From Trichopria drosophilae (lineage: Eukaryota > Arthropoda > Insecta > Hymenoptera > Diapriidae), in contig CM059584.1 of the NCBI GenBank assembly GCA_030407085.1, positions 6,262,001 to 6,326,000 on the forward strand: a stretch of 64,000 nucleotides of DNA. Reading direction: 5' to 3'. Both the position numbers and the translations under genes were made by a program. Of the stretch, positions 49,755 to 61,382 are shown piece after piece. The first letter of the stretch is position 1, and the number at the start of each line of letters is the position of its first letter. Under the pieces are notes generated by a model. The model was given only the letters and a program-made list of their open reading frames with translations, did not search any database and had not been told where the DNA came from.

Positions 49755-51534
49755 CAGTCCCACAAAAAAAAACTAAAGTCTGGATCTGGACGTCGGACTA
49801 CGTCTATAATATATTTTTTAGGTCGCTGAATCCTAATTCGAAGTCCATTTAGACCCATCAATTCAGGTTTTTGACATAACCACCAAAAATCTAAAAAAAA
49901 TCCTATAATAAGACTTTATCCCTTTATTCCGACTCCAGGGTCGTTTTCGACCCAGAGAAAATTCAAATTGTACTTTATAAATTGCACAACTGTAAGCATT
50001 TTCAAACGACAGGACCTATTTGACCCAGGTAGTGAGAGGAAAAGGCTTTAAAATAGCCGTCGGGGCTAAGAGTTAAACTGTTAAAATGAAGAATAAGTTG
50101 CCCATAGAAGTTTATGCCATGTTTCCATTATGTTTTTGGGCCGCAGAAGTTGAATTCGAAGTCCATTCGATCTCGTCATGTCAGTCTTTTGACATAACCT
50201 CAAAAATATCCTAAAAATCCACTCCAAAATGTCAAAATAAAGGAAAATTCTAAACTGAAAGCTATAACATGTTTCCTATTAGTTCTTCGGACCGCTGAAC
50301 CCGAATCTGAAGGTCATCACGACCTGTATGTATAATATGTCTCGACCGATTGTACTGTGTAGTACTCCCTGGATTGGAGTAAACGGAACTGCGTCATCTG
50401 AGCAGTACTGGGCTTGACTGTACTAGAGAATATTGGACTCTACTGGAACTTAGTGTACTGAACAATACTGGAATTTACTGGACAATATTGGACAATACTG
50501 TAATGTACTGGGTAGTACTGGAATGTACCGCACAGCTTTGGACACTACTGGGTAGCTCTTCTAACAATTTCTGCTTGAATTGTGCAATTTTAAATGAATA
50601 GCAGCATATGGTAGGAATCGAAAGACAATACCACTCGTGCGTAGTGCTAAAAATGATTGTAATAGTCAATCCAATTCACGTCGGATTTGTTATATAACCT
50701 GAACAAATCTACAAATCGATCCCAAAAAATATTGAAATAAAAGAAAAATTCTCGCCTGGAAGTTATACCATGTATTCTTTATATCTTTGAGGTCGCCGAT
50801 ACCGAAATTGAAGCACATTCAACTCCACTGGATTTTTACATGATTTCGGTGACATTAACTCGTACGAGTCTGATGTCAAGACTTTTTTTATGTATCTTTA
50901 TGTATTTTGTTGCGCAGAAGTAAGTGCGGAATTCGTTTTCTTTCATCGCCCTGGAGCAAAACTCCTGTGTAATACGTGGGGCGTAAACTGGCCATTTAAT
51001 GTTACGGGGGATAAAATTCAGAATTATAAGTTTATTTTAAAATTTAAACAAACTTCCTTCATTCCATAATAGTGTCCAGTATAGTTCAGTATTGTACAGC
51101 AAATTCCAGTACTTTCAGTACAGTCCAATATTGTGGAGAACTTTTCATTATACATTCCAGTAGTGTCTAGAACTGTCCAGTAAACATGATATACCTTGTA
51201 GAGCAAAATTTTTCCGTATTTTCATATTTCAGGGCAGATTTTTAGATTTCTTTTTGAGGTTATATCAAGAACATAACATTATGAGGCTGAATGGATTTCG
51301 GATATGGTTTCAGCGACGCCAAAAACATCACGAAAATGCAGAAGGGACTTCCAACGATAAATTATTTTTTATTTTACCATTTTAAGGCCTAATTATAGAA
51401 TTTTTTAGGTTTTTTAGGTTATGTCAAAAAGCTGACGTGATTAAGTTAATTTGACTTCGGTTTAGGATTCAGCGACCTAAAAAACATAGTCTGACCTGCA
51501 GATCCGGACTTTCGTTTTTTTTTCGTGGGGCTGT
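49755..51534. mobile_element. Large foldback element (1.78 kb)
   Basis: CAGTCCCACAAAAAAAAACT at the left and the complement of the right end (CACAGCCCCACGAAAAAAAA) are followed in both arms by GGATCTG, then TTTTTTAGGTCGCTGAATCC, TCGAAGTC-type words and TTTTTGACATAACC. A second, inner pair of the same words lies at about 50150-50330 and 51230-51330. The core (50340-50560 and, inverted, 51060-51190) is built from degenerate words such as GGACAATACTGGAATGTACT. No protein. The CA-GGNCCCAC tip is faintly hAT-like but I cannot assign it. Confidence 0.75.
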
Positions 51535-52669
51535 GTAATTATCAATCAATGAGGGAAGTTGAAGTTAGTTTTTGGATTTGACTATAAGGAATTTCATAGT
51601 CTAGCTTTAATGCATACATCTGCGAACAGCGTAAAATCATTATGATGTTGATATGGCTGAAGTCAATCACAAAATATGATTAATGTAACAGACAGAATCG
51701 ATGTTTTATCGACTGCGGTACTAGGCGTAGGTTTTTCTCCCATAAAAGTGGTTTTCCTTTCACCATAGTACACTCAAGTAGGCGCACTCCTTAACCATTT
51801 TAGTCACGAATTTTTACAGTGATGGGTATTTTCTTAAATTTGGTATACAGGGGTTTTTCGAGCCTCTGATTGCAAATCCGATGTCAGATTTACAAATTTA
51901 ATGGATAATATGGCGGCCATAATGAACCCCCTGTATATAAACGTCAAATAATAATAGCTATTAGTTCGTCCTGGCATATATTTCACTTGAAAATTATGGT
52001 TTTTTGAAAATAATTTCCTATTATCAATAATTATTTTACGTAAATATGCAATATTATTATTATTTTAAAATTCAAAATGACGGATTTAATATGAACTGTT
52101 CTATGGATATATTTATATTTCGTCTTCGCGAATACAAATTTTTTTATTTTTGAAATTTATATGTGAAAACGGACAACACTTTATTCAGTGGTAAAGTGCA
52201 TAAAATGTCTGCACTAAAAAAATGTGTTGATAGATTTGGATTATTTTTCGCAAATCGAAAATAGCACAATATTTCGGAAAACTGATTTTAAAAGATTTAA
52301 TTCACGTTTTTAAGCATATAACATTTTTTTTCATGGGTATTTGAAATCGCTGGTGGGAAATCCGATATAAAATTTACGAAATTCATGATAGTGGCTCCAG
52401 TTTATCGGTCGAAAATGGTAAAATAATCCGACTTTATATTTTCAAGTACCTATATTCAAACAAAATTTAACGTAGTATATGCTGCAAAAAGTAAAGGAAA
52501 TAAATAGTTACTTAACACAACCAGAAAAGTTGTTACTCAAACTACAAAACATAATTCCACTACTTTTTCTAGTTGGCATCACTATTTTAGTTTAGTTAGC
52601 ATTCTTCCTACTTTTTTATTACTTGGGGTGACGAATTTTTATGCTTAGCGATTTGCGAACTTCCGCAGT

Positions 52670-52760
52670 TACCCGAGTAGAAATGTATTACGGCCCTGAT
52701 CAGGGCCTGACCAAAAGCGTTACACCCTGATCAGGGCCTGAATAAATTTATGCTTGGGTA
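52670..52760. mobile_element. 90-bp MITE with TACCCGAGTAGAAA ends, copy 1
   Basis: TACCCGAGTAGAAA opens it and a partly mutated complement (TGCTTGGGTA) closes it. The centre has two copies of CCCTGATCAGGGCCTGA separated by CCAAAAGCGTTACA. The second copy at 55889 confirms the boundaries. Confidence 0.75.
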
Positions 52761-53620
52761 GTATCATATTTTATATTTAATTGCCTCTAATATCTATTGT
52801 GATTCATAATTCATTTCTACATTACGGTTGCTATATTAACTATTGACAAAATCTCTTCGATTTATGCGTGAGCAACAAATATGAGATACAAACAGACATC
52901 CAAAACCAGGATCACAGTTTTAGTTCGATCTGCGTTTGTTGCAATATTTATTCATTAACAAAATTGCTACAATAAAAGTACTCGAATAATCTACCGCTCT
53001 ATCTTTTTATACAACAATTTTGTTTTCCGATTTTTATTTTAGAAAGTAAATTAAAAAATTAAATCATGTATTTCGAGTATTTATTGAACATAGCTACAAA
53101 AATATAACCGAGTGTAATTTTTTTAACCGAATCCTTTTCATCGACCCGAAAAACAAAATAAACTGTATAAAAGTTCTATTAAAAAGTTCGGTGTCCTCCA
53201 TCAACTGGTGCTGAGAAGGTTAGAACTTTGGTTTCGTTATTAAAAAAAGTAGGGAGAAGCAGGTTTTAGAAATGTCGGTATTTATAGTGTATCTATACAA
53301 AATTACTAGCAGTTACATTGGTTTATTGAATTGACTATGATTGTTTGTTGCATGCAGTATTTTTGTGCTTATTTCTCTTATATTGTTGGTGTTACTAACC
53401 TTTTTTTGTGTGTAGAGTTAAAATATTATTAGGGAACTGAATTTAAATGATGGCGAGTCTTAATGAACATGTAATAATTATTTAACAAGCCTCAAAGTGA
53501 ACTTAATATGAAAGTGATTTCAGCTGGATAATTTTCTAATACATTTTTTCGAAGGGAATATGCTCACTATCACAAAATATACATTAATCGTGAGTCAAAT
53601 ATTATTTTCGTTCGGTGGGC

Positions 53621-53645
53621 GTAAAGTCACACTTTACGCCCGCAG
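53621..53645. repeat. GGGCGTAAAGT palindrome
   Basis: GGGCGTAAAGT and ACTTTACGCCC are perfect complements around three bases. The word ACTTTACGCCCGCA recurs at about 54285, suggesting the 53.6-54.3 kb segment is bounded by this motif. It belongs to the GCGTAAAA family seen at 1824 and 54388. Confidence 0.6.
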
Positions 53646-53674
53646 GCAAATCTCATGCCCGAGGGACGGCGAAG

Positions 53675-53689
53675 CCCCCCCCCCCCCCC
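53675..53689 (+). repeat. Poly-C run (15 C)
   Basis: Fifteen consecutive C residues, unusual in such AT-rich DNA. Length should be treated cautiously as a sequencing artefact is possible. Confidence 0.8.
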
Positions 53690-54387
53690 GATACTTGAAT
53701 ATACATGCTTGAAAGTGTATTTTGTTTTAGAATAAAGTAGTAAAAAAGTATTTATTAATTATATTGTTTATTAATAGAAATATATATTGACATTAAATTG
53801 TACATAAATAATGATTCTTGGTTTTAATTGATGCAGTAAATAAACTTGTAATTTTGTAAGCTTTAATAAGTGAATTTCAGCTCGTGATTTTAATTGAATT
53901 TTAAACGTTATTATTGTGTTTATTGGCAATAAAATTTTAGACTAAAACAGAAAAAAATGTTCAAACTAGAATAGAATTTAATCTATAATACTAAATTTTA
54001 ACCAGATTACATAATAATTTCTTATTGTATTACAAATACATTGTATTTTTTTATATTAATAATTAATTAATTCAATAATTAAAGTGAAAATTCAACGTAA
54101 ATGTTTTCGATGTGTCGTTATTATTAACGGTTGCATTGTTGACATTTTCACTGTTGTTTGCTTGCATTGTTTTTTTTTTTTTGTTTTACGGGAATTTCAT
54201 AATGGGGAGAGTCTTGGTTGTCCAAGTGAGGGGGGTATATTTGTTTATTCATAACAACAGGCACATTTCACCGGATTTTTCACTTTACGCCCGCAACAGT
54301 GCGCCTAAAAGCGTACTTTACGCCAAATCTGACGAAATGATCTTTTTCGATCTACTATGCGTAAAATTTGATTTTACGCACCGTTTT

Positions 54388-54707
54388 TAGTGCGTAAAAT
54401 ACGATTTTACGCACCGTTTTTAACATGGGATTAGATAGGGTGCGTAAAATCGAATTCTTACCCACGCGTAATTACCCGTCGTATTTTTTGACATACTATG
54501 CGGAAAATTTGTGTGGTGTTTTTTGTGTGTCAAATACGAGGTTGCACACGAGTGATGACCGCGGCGCACGAGTGCGTAAAATCAAATTTTACGCATACGT
54601 ATGTCAAAAAATATCGTTCGACACGCGTGCATAAGAATTCGATTTTACGCATCGACCTATCTAATGGCATGTTAAAAACGGTGCGTAAAATCGTATTTTA
54701 CGCACTA
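54388..54707. mobile_element. Foldback built from GCGTAAAA palindromes (320 bp)
   Basis: The outer ~40 bp are perfectly inverted: TAGTGCGTAAAATACGATTT at the left is matched exactly by AAATCGTATTTTACGCACTA at the right, through to the AACAT/ATGTT boundary. Each tip is itself a palindrome. Arms continue imperfectly (GAATTC next to TTACGC, and TTTTTTGACATACTATGCGG against CATACGTATGTCAAAAAA). The loop is GC-richer, and the frames inside are side products. Confidence 0.8.
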
Positions 54708-55888
54708 GTATCGAAAAATACTATTATGACCTGAATTTTATTGATACATTTTTAGATTTTTTTTAATACTAACTTTCGAAATGTGAAAACTGAACACAAC
54801 CATGACAATTAGTTTAAAAATGTAATCCCTGTCCGATCATTATGTATAAAGTCTACTTTTATAAATAATACAAGGATTATTTACAACTACAGTTTCTTAA
54901 GGCGAGAATAAAACGGTGTTAGTGAACTGTAGTCCAGACGATACACTAACAACAATATTTCCATGTGCCTCTACAATATATGTCGTTCACAGTTTGTAAC
55001 GAAAATTACAAATTACACGAGTCTAATTTTATTTTTTAGTAAAATTGTGAAAAATAATCGATTTTATATACTTAATCAATATTTCAGTTAATATCAAACA
55101 GTAAGAAAGCAAAGAGCTAGGGATTGCTCCAACATGGAAGCATCAAAATGGTTTTGTTTAGTTTATTGTCGTCGGGCACCCATCAATTTTTAGCCAGTTT
55201 AGCAGGTAAATTGTACCTTCAAGTTTAGTATGCTGAGCATTTCAACTGATTTAGACCCAATAATTCATACGCTCCGACGGGAATAAAATCGCTCAACGGC
55301 ACGTAATAGAATACCCCGTAACTTGTATCATAACCGTCGCAACCTGTATCTTAACCACCAAAACAGGCACTGGTCGTTTCGAGTCACGCGATTTGTCGTG
55401 TGTCGTAAATTTAGCGTGTAATTAGCAATTAATTCGATAAACTTAATTTCTTGATCACTACGGGACCCAGCGTGCTTGTTTTAAATACCTCCGTGTATAC
55501 ATTCCCTTCGCCTGTCATCGCTGCTGGAGTTGCAATGAGGAGTGTGGAGGATTGCTTTTAGTTGCTGATCTCAATTACCAGGATATATTTTAAACGAACT
55601 AGTTTTACACACGTTTCAGCATTATTATTTTCAATATTCAGTCACTAAATCGGAAGTAGTTAAAGAATATTAATATAAAATGGGTTACCATGATGTAGTC
55701 AGTTTTACTAATGTAAATAGTAAAATTAAAATAGTAATTTGCTTCAAATAAATGTATTTATGAGCGCAATTACTGAACGCTAAATAAATATGTTATGTAC
55801 GTCTAGTTTTCTTGCAAAATTTGTATGATTTCTAATTCAGCAGACAAGTATCTGTCATCAGAATAAAATAAGCTGGAATAATTAAAAG

Positions 55889-55978
55889 TACCCGAGTAGA
55901 AATTTATTACGGCCCTGATTAGGGTCTGACCAAAAGCGTTACACCCTGTTCAGGGCCTGAACATTTTCTACTCGGGTA
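55889..55978. mobile_element. 90-bp MITE with TACCCGAGTAGAAA ends, copy 2
   Basis: This is the better-preserved copy: TACCCGAGTAGAAA at the left and TTTCTACTCGGGTA at the right are exact complements. The central CCCTGATTAGGG and CCCTGTTCAGGG words flank CCAAAAGCGTTACA. TA occurs at each tip, either as part of the terminus or as a target duplication. Confidence 0.85.
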
Positions 55979-56819
55979 TGCATCACAAACATGGTGATTT
56001 ACTCGCCTATGACGCCCATCACATATTTATTTATTATTGAGTAGTGTTATATAATTTATTCATTATTTGCATTTATTATTAGCCTAATATATTAGTGATT
56101 GAATAAGGAACCCACTTTTTTACGGATTAGTAATTTGCAACTAGTTTGAAGTTAGGAAGCGCAGTTGAAAACTGCGCATGATTATTTAAAATGGGAAAAA
56201 GATCTATCGAATCTTTGACGATACCTAGTTAATACTCTGACCCAAATATTTATCGTCAACTGTCAAATAAAGTAGATATAATATTGATCGATCCAAAATT
56301 TTGCATGAAAACCCTCTAGTCCATTTCTTAAACTTAAAATTTTTAATAATTATAAGACCTCGATTTGTATAAATCACGGATAAGTTTTCTTGTCGGTGAA
56401 GCAAGAAATCCTTGTTATTAAATGGTTGTATACAGTGTGCCAATAAAAGAGTCGAGATATACAAAATAATTATGCAATTAAAAAGAATTAAAAGAATAAG
56501 AAAATTGTATATTACGAAAAGTCCTCGATATCCTGTAGAAAATAACCCTGAAATCAAATTTAATATCGGAGTAACTTGTGGTTTTCTTTAAGGATCATCG
56601 TAGATCATAAATGTATTTTTCTAGAGATCGAACTGTTTTTTAATAGAAAACAAAACTCCTCTTACAACACAGGTCAACATTTGGTCTAAAAAAATACTCT
56701 GGAAGCGGACTGGTCCCAGTAGGGTTTTTGGGTCGCTAATTACGATGAGCGGGTTAGTTATGCTTCGTCACATCAGATTCAAGGTCATTTCAAAATCAAT
56801 TGGAGAGAAAACCGTTGAA

Positions 56820-57345
56820 AAAATAAAAAAATGGGTATGTTTTTGAGCTCCTCGAATACGAACCAGTAGTTCGTTTGAACCTGCGACCCCTCCTAGAGGT
56901 CATTCAAGGTCATTCGTAGGAAATGTGTAGGTCAAGTAGAGAAATAACCGTCTGAAAAATCTTAAAAAATTCATAGGTATATGTTTTTGAGGTCCCCGAA
57001 TCCGAACCCGTAGTTCGTTTGAACCTACGAACCCTCCTAGAGGTCATTCAAGGTCATTCGTAGGAAATGTGTAGGTCAAGTAGAGAAATAACCGTCTGAA
57101 AAATCTAAAAAAATTCATAGGTATATGTTTTTGAGGTCCCCGAATCCGAACCCGTAGTTCGTTTGAACCTACGACCCCTCCTAGAAGTCATTCAAGGTCA
57201 TTCGTAGGAAATGTGTAGGTCAAGTAGAGAAATAACCGTCTGAAAAATCTTAAAAAATTCATAGGTATATGTTTTTGAGGTCCCCGAATCCGAACCCGTA
57301 GTTCGTTTGAACCTACGACCCCTCCTAGAGATCGTACAAGGTCAT
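56820..57345 (+). repeat. 144-bp tandem repeat, about 3.7 units
   Basis: TCATAGGTATATGTTTTTGA recurs at 56971, 57115 and 57259, exactly 144 bp apart. The first unit (from about 56826) is more diverged and the last is cut at about 57345. Each unit carries CCGAATCCGAACCCGTAG and AGGTCATTCAAGGTCATTC. A looser upstream relative (GGGTCGCTAATTACGATGAG, about 56728) links the repeat to the dispersed GTCGCTGATT module. Confidence 0.9.
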
Positions 57346-59637
57346 TCTAAGGTAATTTCAATATAAAGCTTAAACAAAATGTATGCATATATATATAATT
57401 CTTTAGTTTAGCTTTCGAAAATAGTAGACTAGGTTCTTTAGATATCAATATAAACCCTTTTTCCAATTCAGAATGAAGCTCGAAAATTCAGGAAAAAAAT
57501 ATGAAAACGTCTTAAAAGTTAGAACAAAAGCATGTAAAATTAAAACACTCGTGGGCTATACAAATACTACTAGTATTTGCAGAAGAGCACGATGTTATGT
57601 TTTTTATAAAAATCATTAAAATTACTAAAATAAACAAATCCTTAAAATTGTTTATAATTACACAAGTGTTAATAACAATGTTGTCTTGACAAATAATACC
57701 ACTCCCGTTAGTTTGTATTTATCCGCAAATAGAAAAGGAATAATAACATAATTAATGAACTTATTAGTTCTACCCTTGCCCAATCACAGGTTGACACGTG
57801 AGCCACCCTGACAATGATAGGTACAATCATAAGAAATAACTATTAGATTGTTTCGAAAGCTTGTTAGAAAGAACATGAGCCAGCAATAAGCGAATATAGA
57901 TCGCGGCTTAATACCGGTCCGCATGTTACGTTATGCATGTACTGTTACGTACTGATGCAAATACAAGCAAACTCCCGCGGAACAATGAACTGTTACTAGG
58001 ACAGGTTTCCTTCGCAAAATAAATAGATCGGGTCCCAGCAATTTGCAAAACATTGCGTTTGCGCATTTGACATTGACAGGTCGGTACACGGATTTCAGCG
58101 ACTCGGCTCCAGGTTGCTGAACACGTAAAATATAATAGCGATTCGAACTTATGCAAAAAGACTGTTTACGACAAGTAATTCGCGTTAATTGCCAAATAGA
58201 TATGTCAACACTCATGCGCATAGCTTAGCGCAAATCGGAGCATGGAGGCACTAGGTATGGGAAAGATATTAGATAGCGTATCAAATATTCCCAGTTCGAA
58301 CTCCAAGTGCGCAGTAACTTAACTGAAATGTCTTCATTAAGGTTCATTAACGCATTGCGTAATTTGCATAACTCAATTAAATTATCGTTTTAAGGTTTAT
58401 AAACTGCAGGTAAATAACGCACGATTGTAAAACTTTTATTATGCCGAATACGCGCAATTGTAAAGTATGTCGAATCTATTAAATATGAATAATCATTGAA
58501 ACGCATGCACGCATGATCAGTATATTAAATATACTTTTATCTCGATCCTTCTCCTTGTTATTTACTTCTGGATGCGTGTTGTTTACACGCAATGCATTTG
58601 TCGACGATTTTCACGATTTACTGGAATTACAGTGATTTCGAAAAATGTAAATTTATTATTTAACATATATCTTAAATGTGTCTTTTCTATGAGTAAAATG
58701 AATGCAATACATTTATATCAACATGAATCAGCTTTCAAAGGATCAATAATTTATGATTTTTCTTTTTAAAACACTGTTAGACATATACAAAGTGATATAT
58801 ATGTAAATGAAAATACTAACAAGAAAAATTATGATGCCATAAAAGAATTTAATTTAAAAAATGAGTTTAAGAAACTTGAGAAATAGAACATATAAAAAAT
58901 ACTTGTGAGAGGAATAACAACTGAGGTCGACAAATATAAAAATTGACTCAAATTGTTCTCCAGAAGACAGTAATGTCGATACAGAATGGTAAATATTTCA
59001 ATCGAATGATCGGCATTCGAACAAGGGGCATATCTACAGAGGAAATGGACAATCGATCGAGGTATCGGTTATTGGGAATTTCGAGGTCAAAGCGAGTTTC
59101 CCTGACAATCACCATAGATATGAGATTCAAGCTCATTCTAATATGCAGTATAGACATGCAGGTTGAACTCATAAGGGATTCGCAGTCGTTCGCCTTCACC
59201 TTGTTCCCCTTTTCCCTTCGGTATTGCATTGTCTCATTTTTATATTGAACAGGCAAGCAATCATGCTCACGGGAAATTCTGAAGGATTTTTAGAGAGATA
59301 TTTTTTATTCCATTTCTGTCTACTCATGACCATTCAATTTCTGATGTTGCATACGTGCAGAAGTAAAATATAAAATTTCGAATTTATTGTATCATCTTTT
59401 GGGGCTCACCAAGAAAAGTATATTGATAGGGCGGTGAGACCATATTATTCTAAGATGTTAACTAGCTGAATGCAAATCTGAAGTAAACGTTTCCAAAGTA
59501 ACTTCAGAGTAAACGTAAGAAAACTAGGAAAAACATTTTTATAGCGAAAATCGCTTCGAAATATATGATATTTCATACGGGTATTCAGAAATAAAAGGTT
59601 TGAAAACATATCAAGTGAAAAAGTCCGTGACAGAAAG

Positions 59638-59700
59638 AAAACGACGAGGACATTGGCAACGACAACGACGACAAAGACAACAACGACGACGACAACGGCT
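59638..59700 (+). repeat. ACG/AAC-rich simple repeat
   Basis: Imperfect run of AACGACGACAAAGAC-type triplets. The valine-rich frame on the other strand is an artefact of this repeat. Confidence 0.75.
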
Positions 59701-59984
59701 GAGGCGATAATGACAATAATACAACCTTCAGGAGTTTGATGAGCCCTTGGAACTGCTGCAGAAAGTACGAAAAAAAAATGTAATCTTGTTGTTGGAACCT
59801 TCGGAAACATGAAAACACAAGATTTATTGATATTTTCATAACTCTACTATGGAGCTATGTACTTCGAAGACTTTTAGTTTCCGGCGAACCTCTCTTCGAA
59901 GTACATCACTCCAACTGTGGTTAAAAAATGTTAATAAAACTTCGGTATTCACATAAATAGAGGTTTAAGATAGGCTTGATTCTT

Positions 59985-60327
59985 GAATAAATATAAATTC
60001 TAAGGGCTATGCCTACCAAATCTAACGATCTTTTAAAAACTTTAAAAACTCACTTTATTAAAAAAATAATAACAAATAAAATAAAAAATATACAAAAATT
60101 TTAAAACTTAAAACTGATTAAAATTTCGACTCGACGTTTCGGACCGCTCCGGTCCCTCTTTAACAGTCTGTCTGAATGTAAAACTCCTTTTAAACAGTTT
60201 TAAATTTTAAAATTTTTGTATATTTTTTAATTTTATTTTTTATTATTGTTTTAATGGAGTGAGTTTTTAAAGTTTTTAAAAGATTGTTAGATTTGGCAGG
60301 CATAGCCCTTAGAATTTATATTTATTC
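59985..60327. mobile_element. Inverted PLE-terminal fragment pair
   Basis: Arms of about 130 bp (59985-60115 and 60194-60327) are near-perfect complements, sharing GAATAAATATAAATTCTAAG, GGGCTATGCCT and ACTTTAAAAACTCACT. The ~80-bp centre holds a PLE-type motif ending GAAACGTCG on the minus strand. PLE copies are often joined in inverted orientation, so this looks like two terminal pieces head to head. No coding sequence remains. Confidence 0.7.
60131..60168 (-). ncRNA. PLE-type hammerhead-like motif
   Basis: On the minus strand, TTAAAGAGGGACC-GGAGC-GGTCC is a stem II hairpin followed by GAAAC, a five-base loop GTCGA and GTC. GAAAC-loop-GTC gives the minimal two-pair stem III and cleavage site that PLE hammerheads use. 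The usual CTGAAGA is mutated to TTAAAGA, so catalysis is unlikely. Compare the 42771 motif, which keeps the core but lacks a good stem III. Confidence 0.5.
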
Positions 60328-60888
60328 TGTGTTCACATGTTTTCTGTTTTAGCGGGTTCCAATAACAAGATTGCATTTTTTCTTGGTACTTCCTGCAGAA
60401 ATTCCAAGTGCTCATCAGACTCCTGTTCGTTATACCGTTGCTTTGTTACCTACTTTGTTATAGTCATTGTCGAGGTCTTAGTCATTCTCTTGTGAGGCAA
60501 TACATAAATGCCAATTCACTTTCTGCGAATGGGTAAATATTCTGTGAAGAATTCATCAATGTCCCGAAAGTGTTCCCAAAATATTTCGCGTTTTGGCAGC
60601 TTTCAAAAGTATGCGAAAAACTTTCTGTATGTGTCGCGAAAGTACATTAAATGTGCTTCAGAGATGGCTCCAGCGTCAGAATCAAAAGCATCGGTAATAT
60701 ATTGGCAATATATGGGCAATATAGTGGCAAACCATATCATCCAATATATTGACAATATATTGCTAATTTAAATAAAATTAATATTGAAAAAATATATAAA
60801 AAATTAATCTCAATTTTTCCACGGTTTTCACTATTTTAATCTCTAAAGTAATAATTTTCACTCTCGCAAATAAATTTAAAAAGCCTAA

Positions 60889-60965
60889 ACTACCCCGATG
60901 AGATTCGAACCCGGGTCTTTCGCTAGCTATGCACGAACCCTAACCACTCGACGACGCTTGACGTT
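60889..60965 (-). ncRNA. tRNA-like SINE head, second copy
   Basis: On the minus strand, an A-box-like GTCGAGTGGTTAGG is followed at tRNA spacing by CCCGGGTTCGAATCTC. The T-stem is less complete than in the 48.33 kb copy and there is no acceptor pairing. The two copies align without gaps up to the B box and share ATTTATTTGCGAG downstream, so they are members of one SINE family. Confidence 0.65.
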
Positions 60966-61382
60966 GCAAAGTCTGTCAAAAATAATGAATAGTTGATACC
61001 TCCGTTCGACAACAATCGTTCCTCGATAAATATACATTAACATTATGCGAATGAATTTATTAACATTATGAACCGAATAAATAATGGTATAATTGCAATA
61101 AAAATTAGTCACTATTTGATTGCGACATTTCAGGGAGCGTTCGGGAGTTTATGATAAGGGTGGTTAGGAACATTTTTAATAAAGTGATTATGTAGAATGC
61201 TCTTCAATTCTGTTTCTGACTCCTATAATTAAAACAGGCTCGACGAATTTCCAAGTTCGTCATGTATACCAAGCAATATTATCAGTTTCTGTCGTTATAG
61301 AAGTAAAAATTCTTATTTATTGGAGTACAGAATTATAACTTCTTAGTTTATTGGATTATAGAAGTATAAATTCCTTGTTTAA

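Noticed and set aside
56225..56557. 110-codon minus-strand frame with a hydrophobic stretch
   Set aside because: Composition (Ile/Leu/Phe/Asn) is what AT-rich random DNA encodes. There is no motif and no splice context.
59445..59839. Valine/serine-rich minus-strand frames as a membrane protein
   Set aside because: The hydrophobic run is produced by the ACG/AAC simple repeat at 59638-59700.
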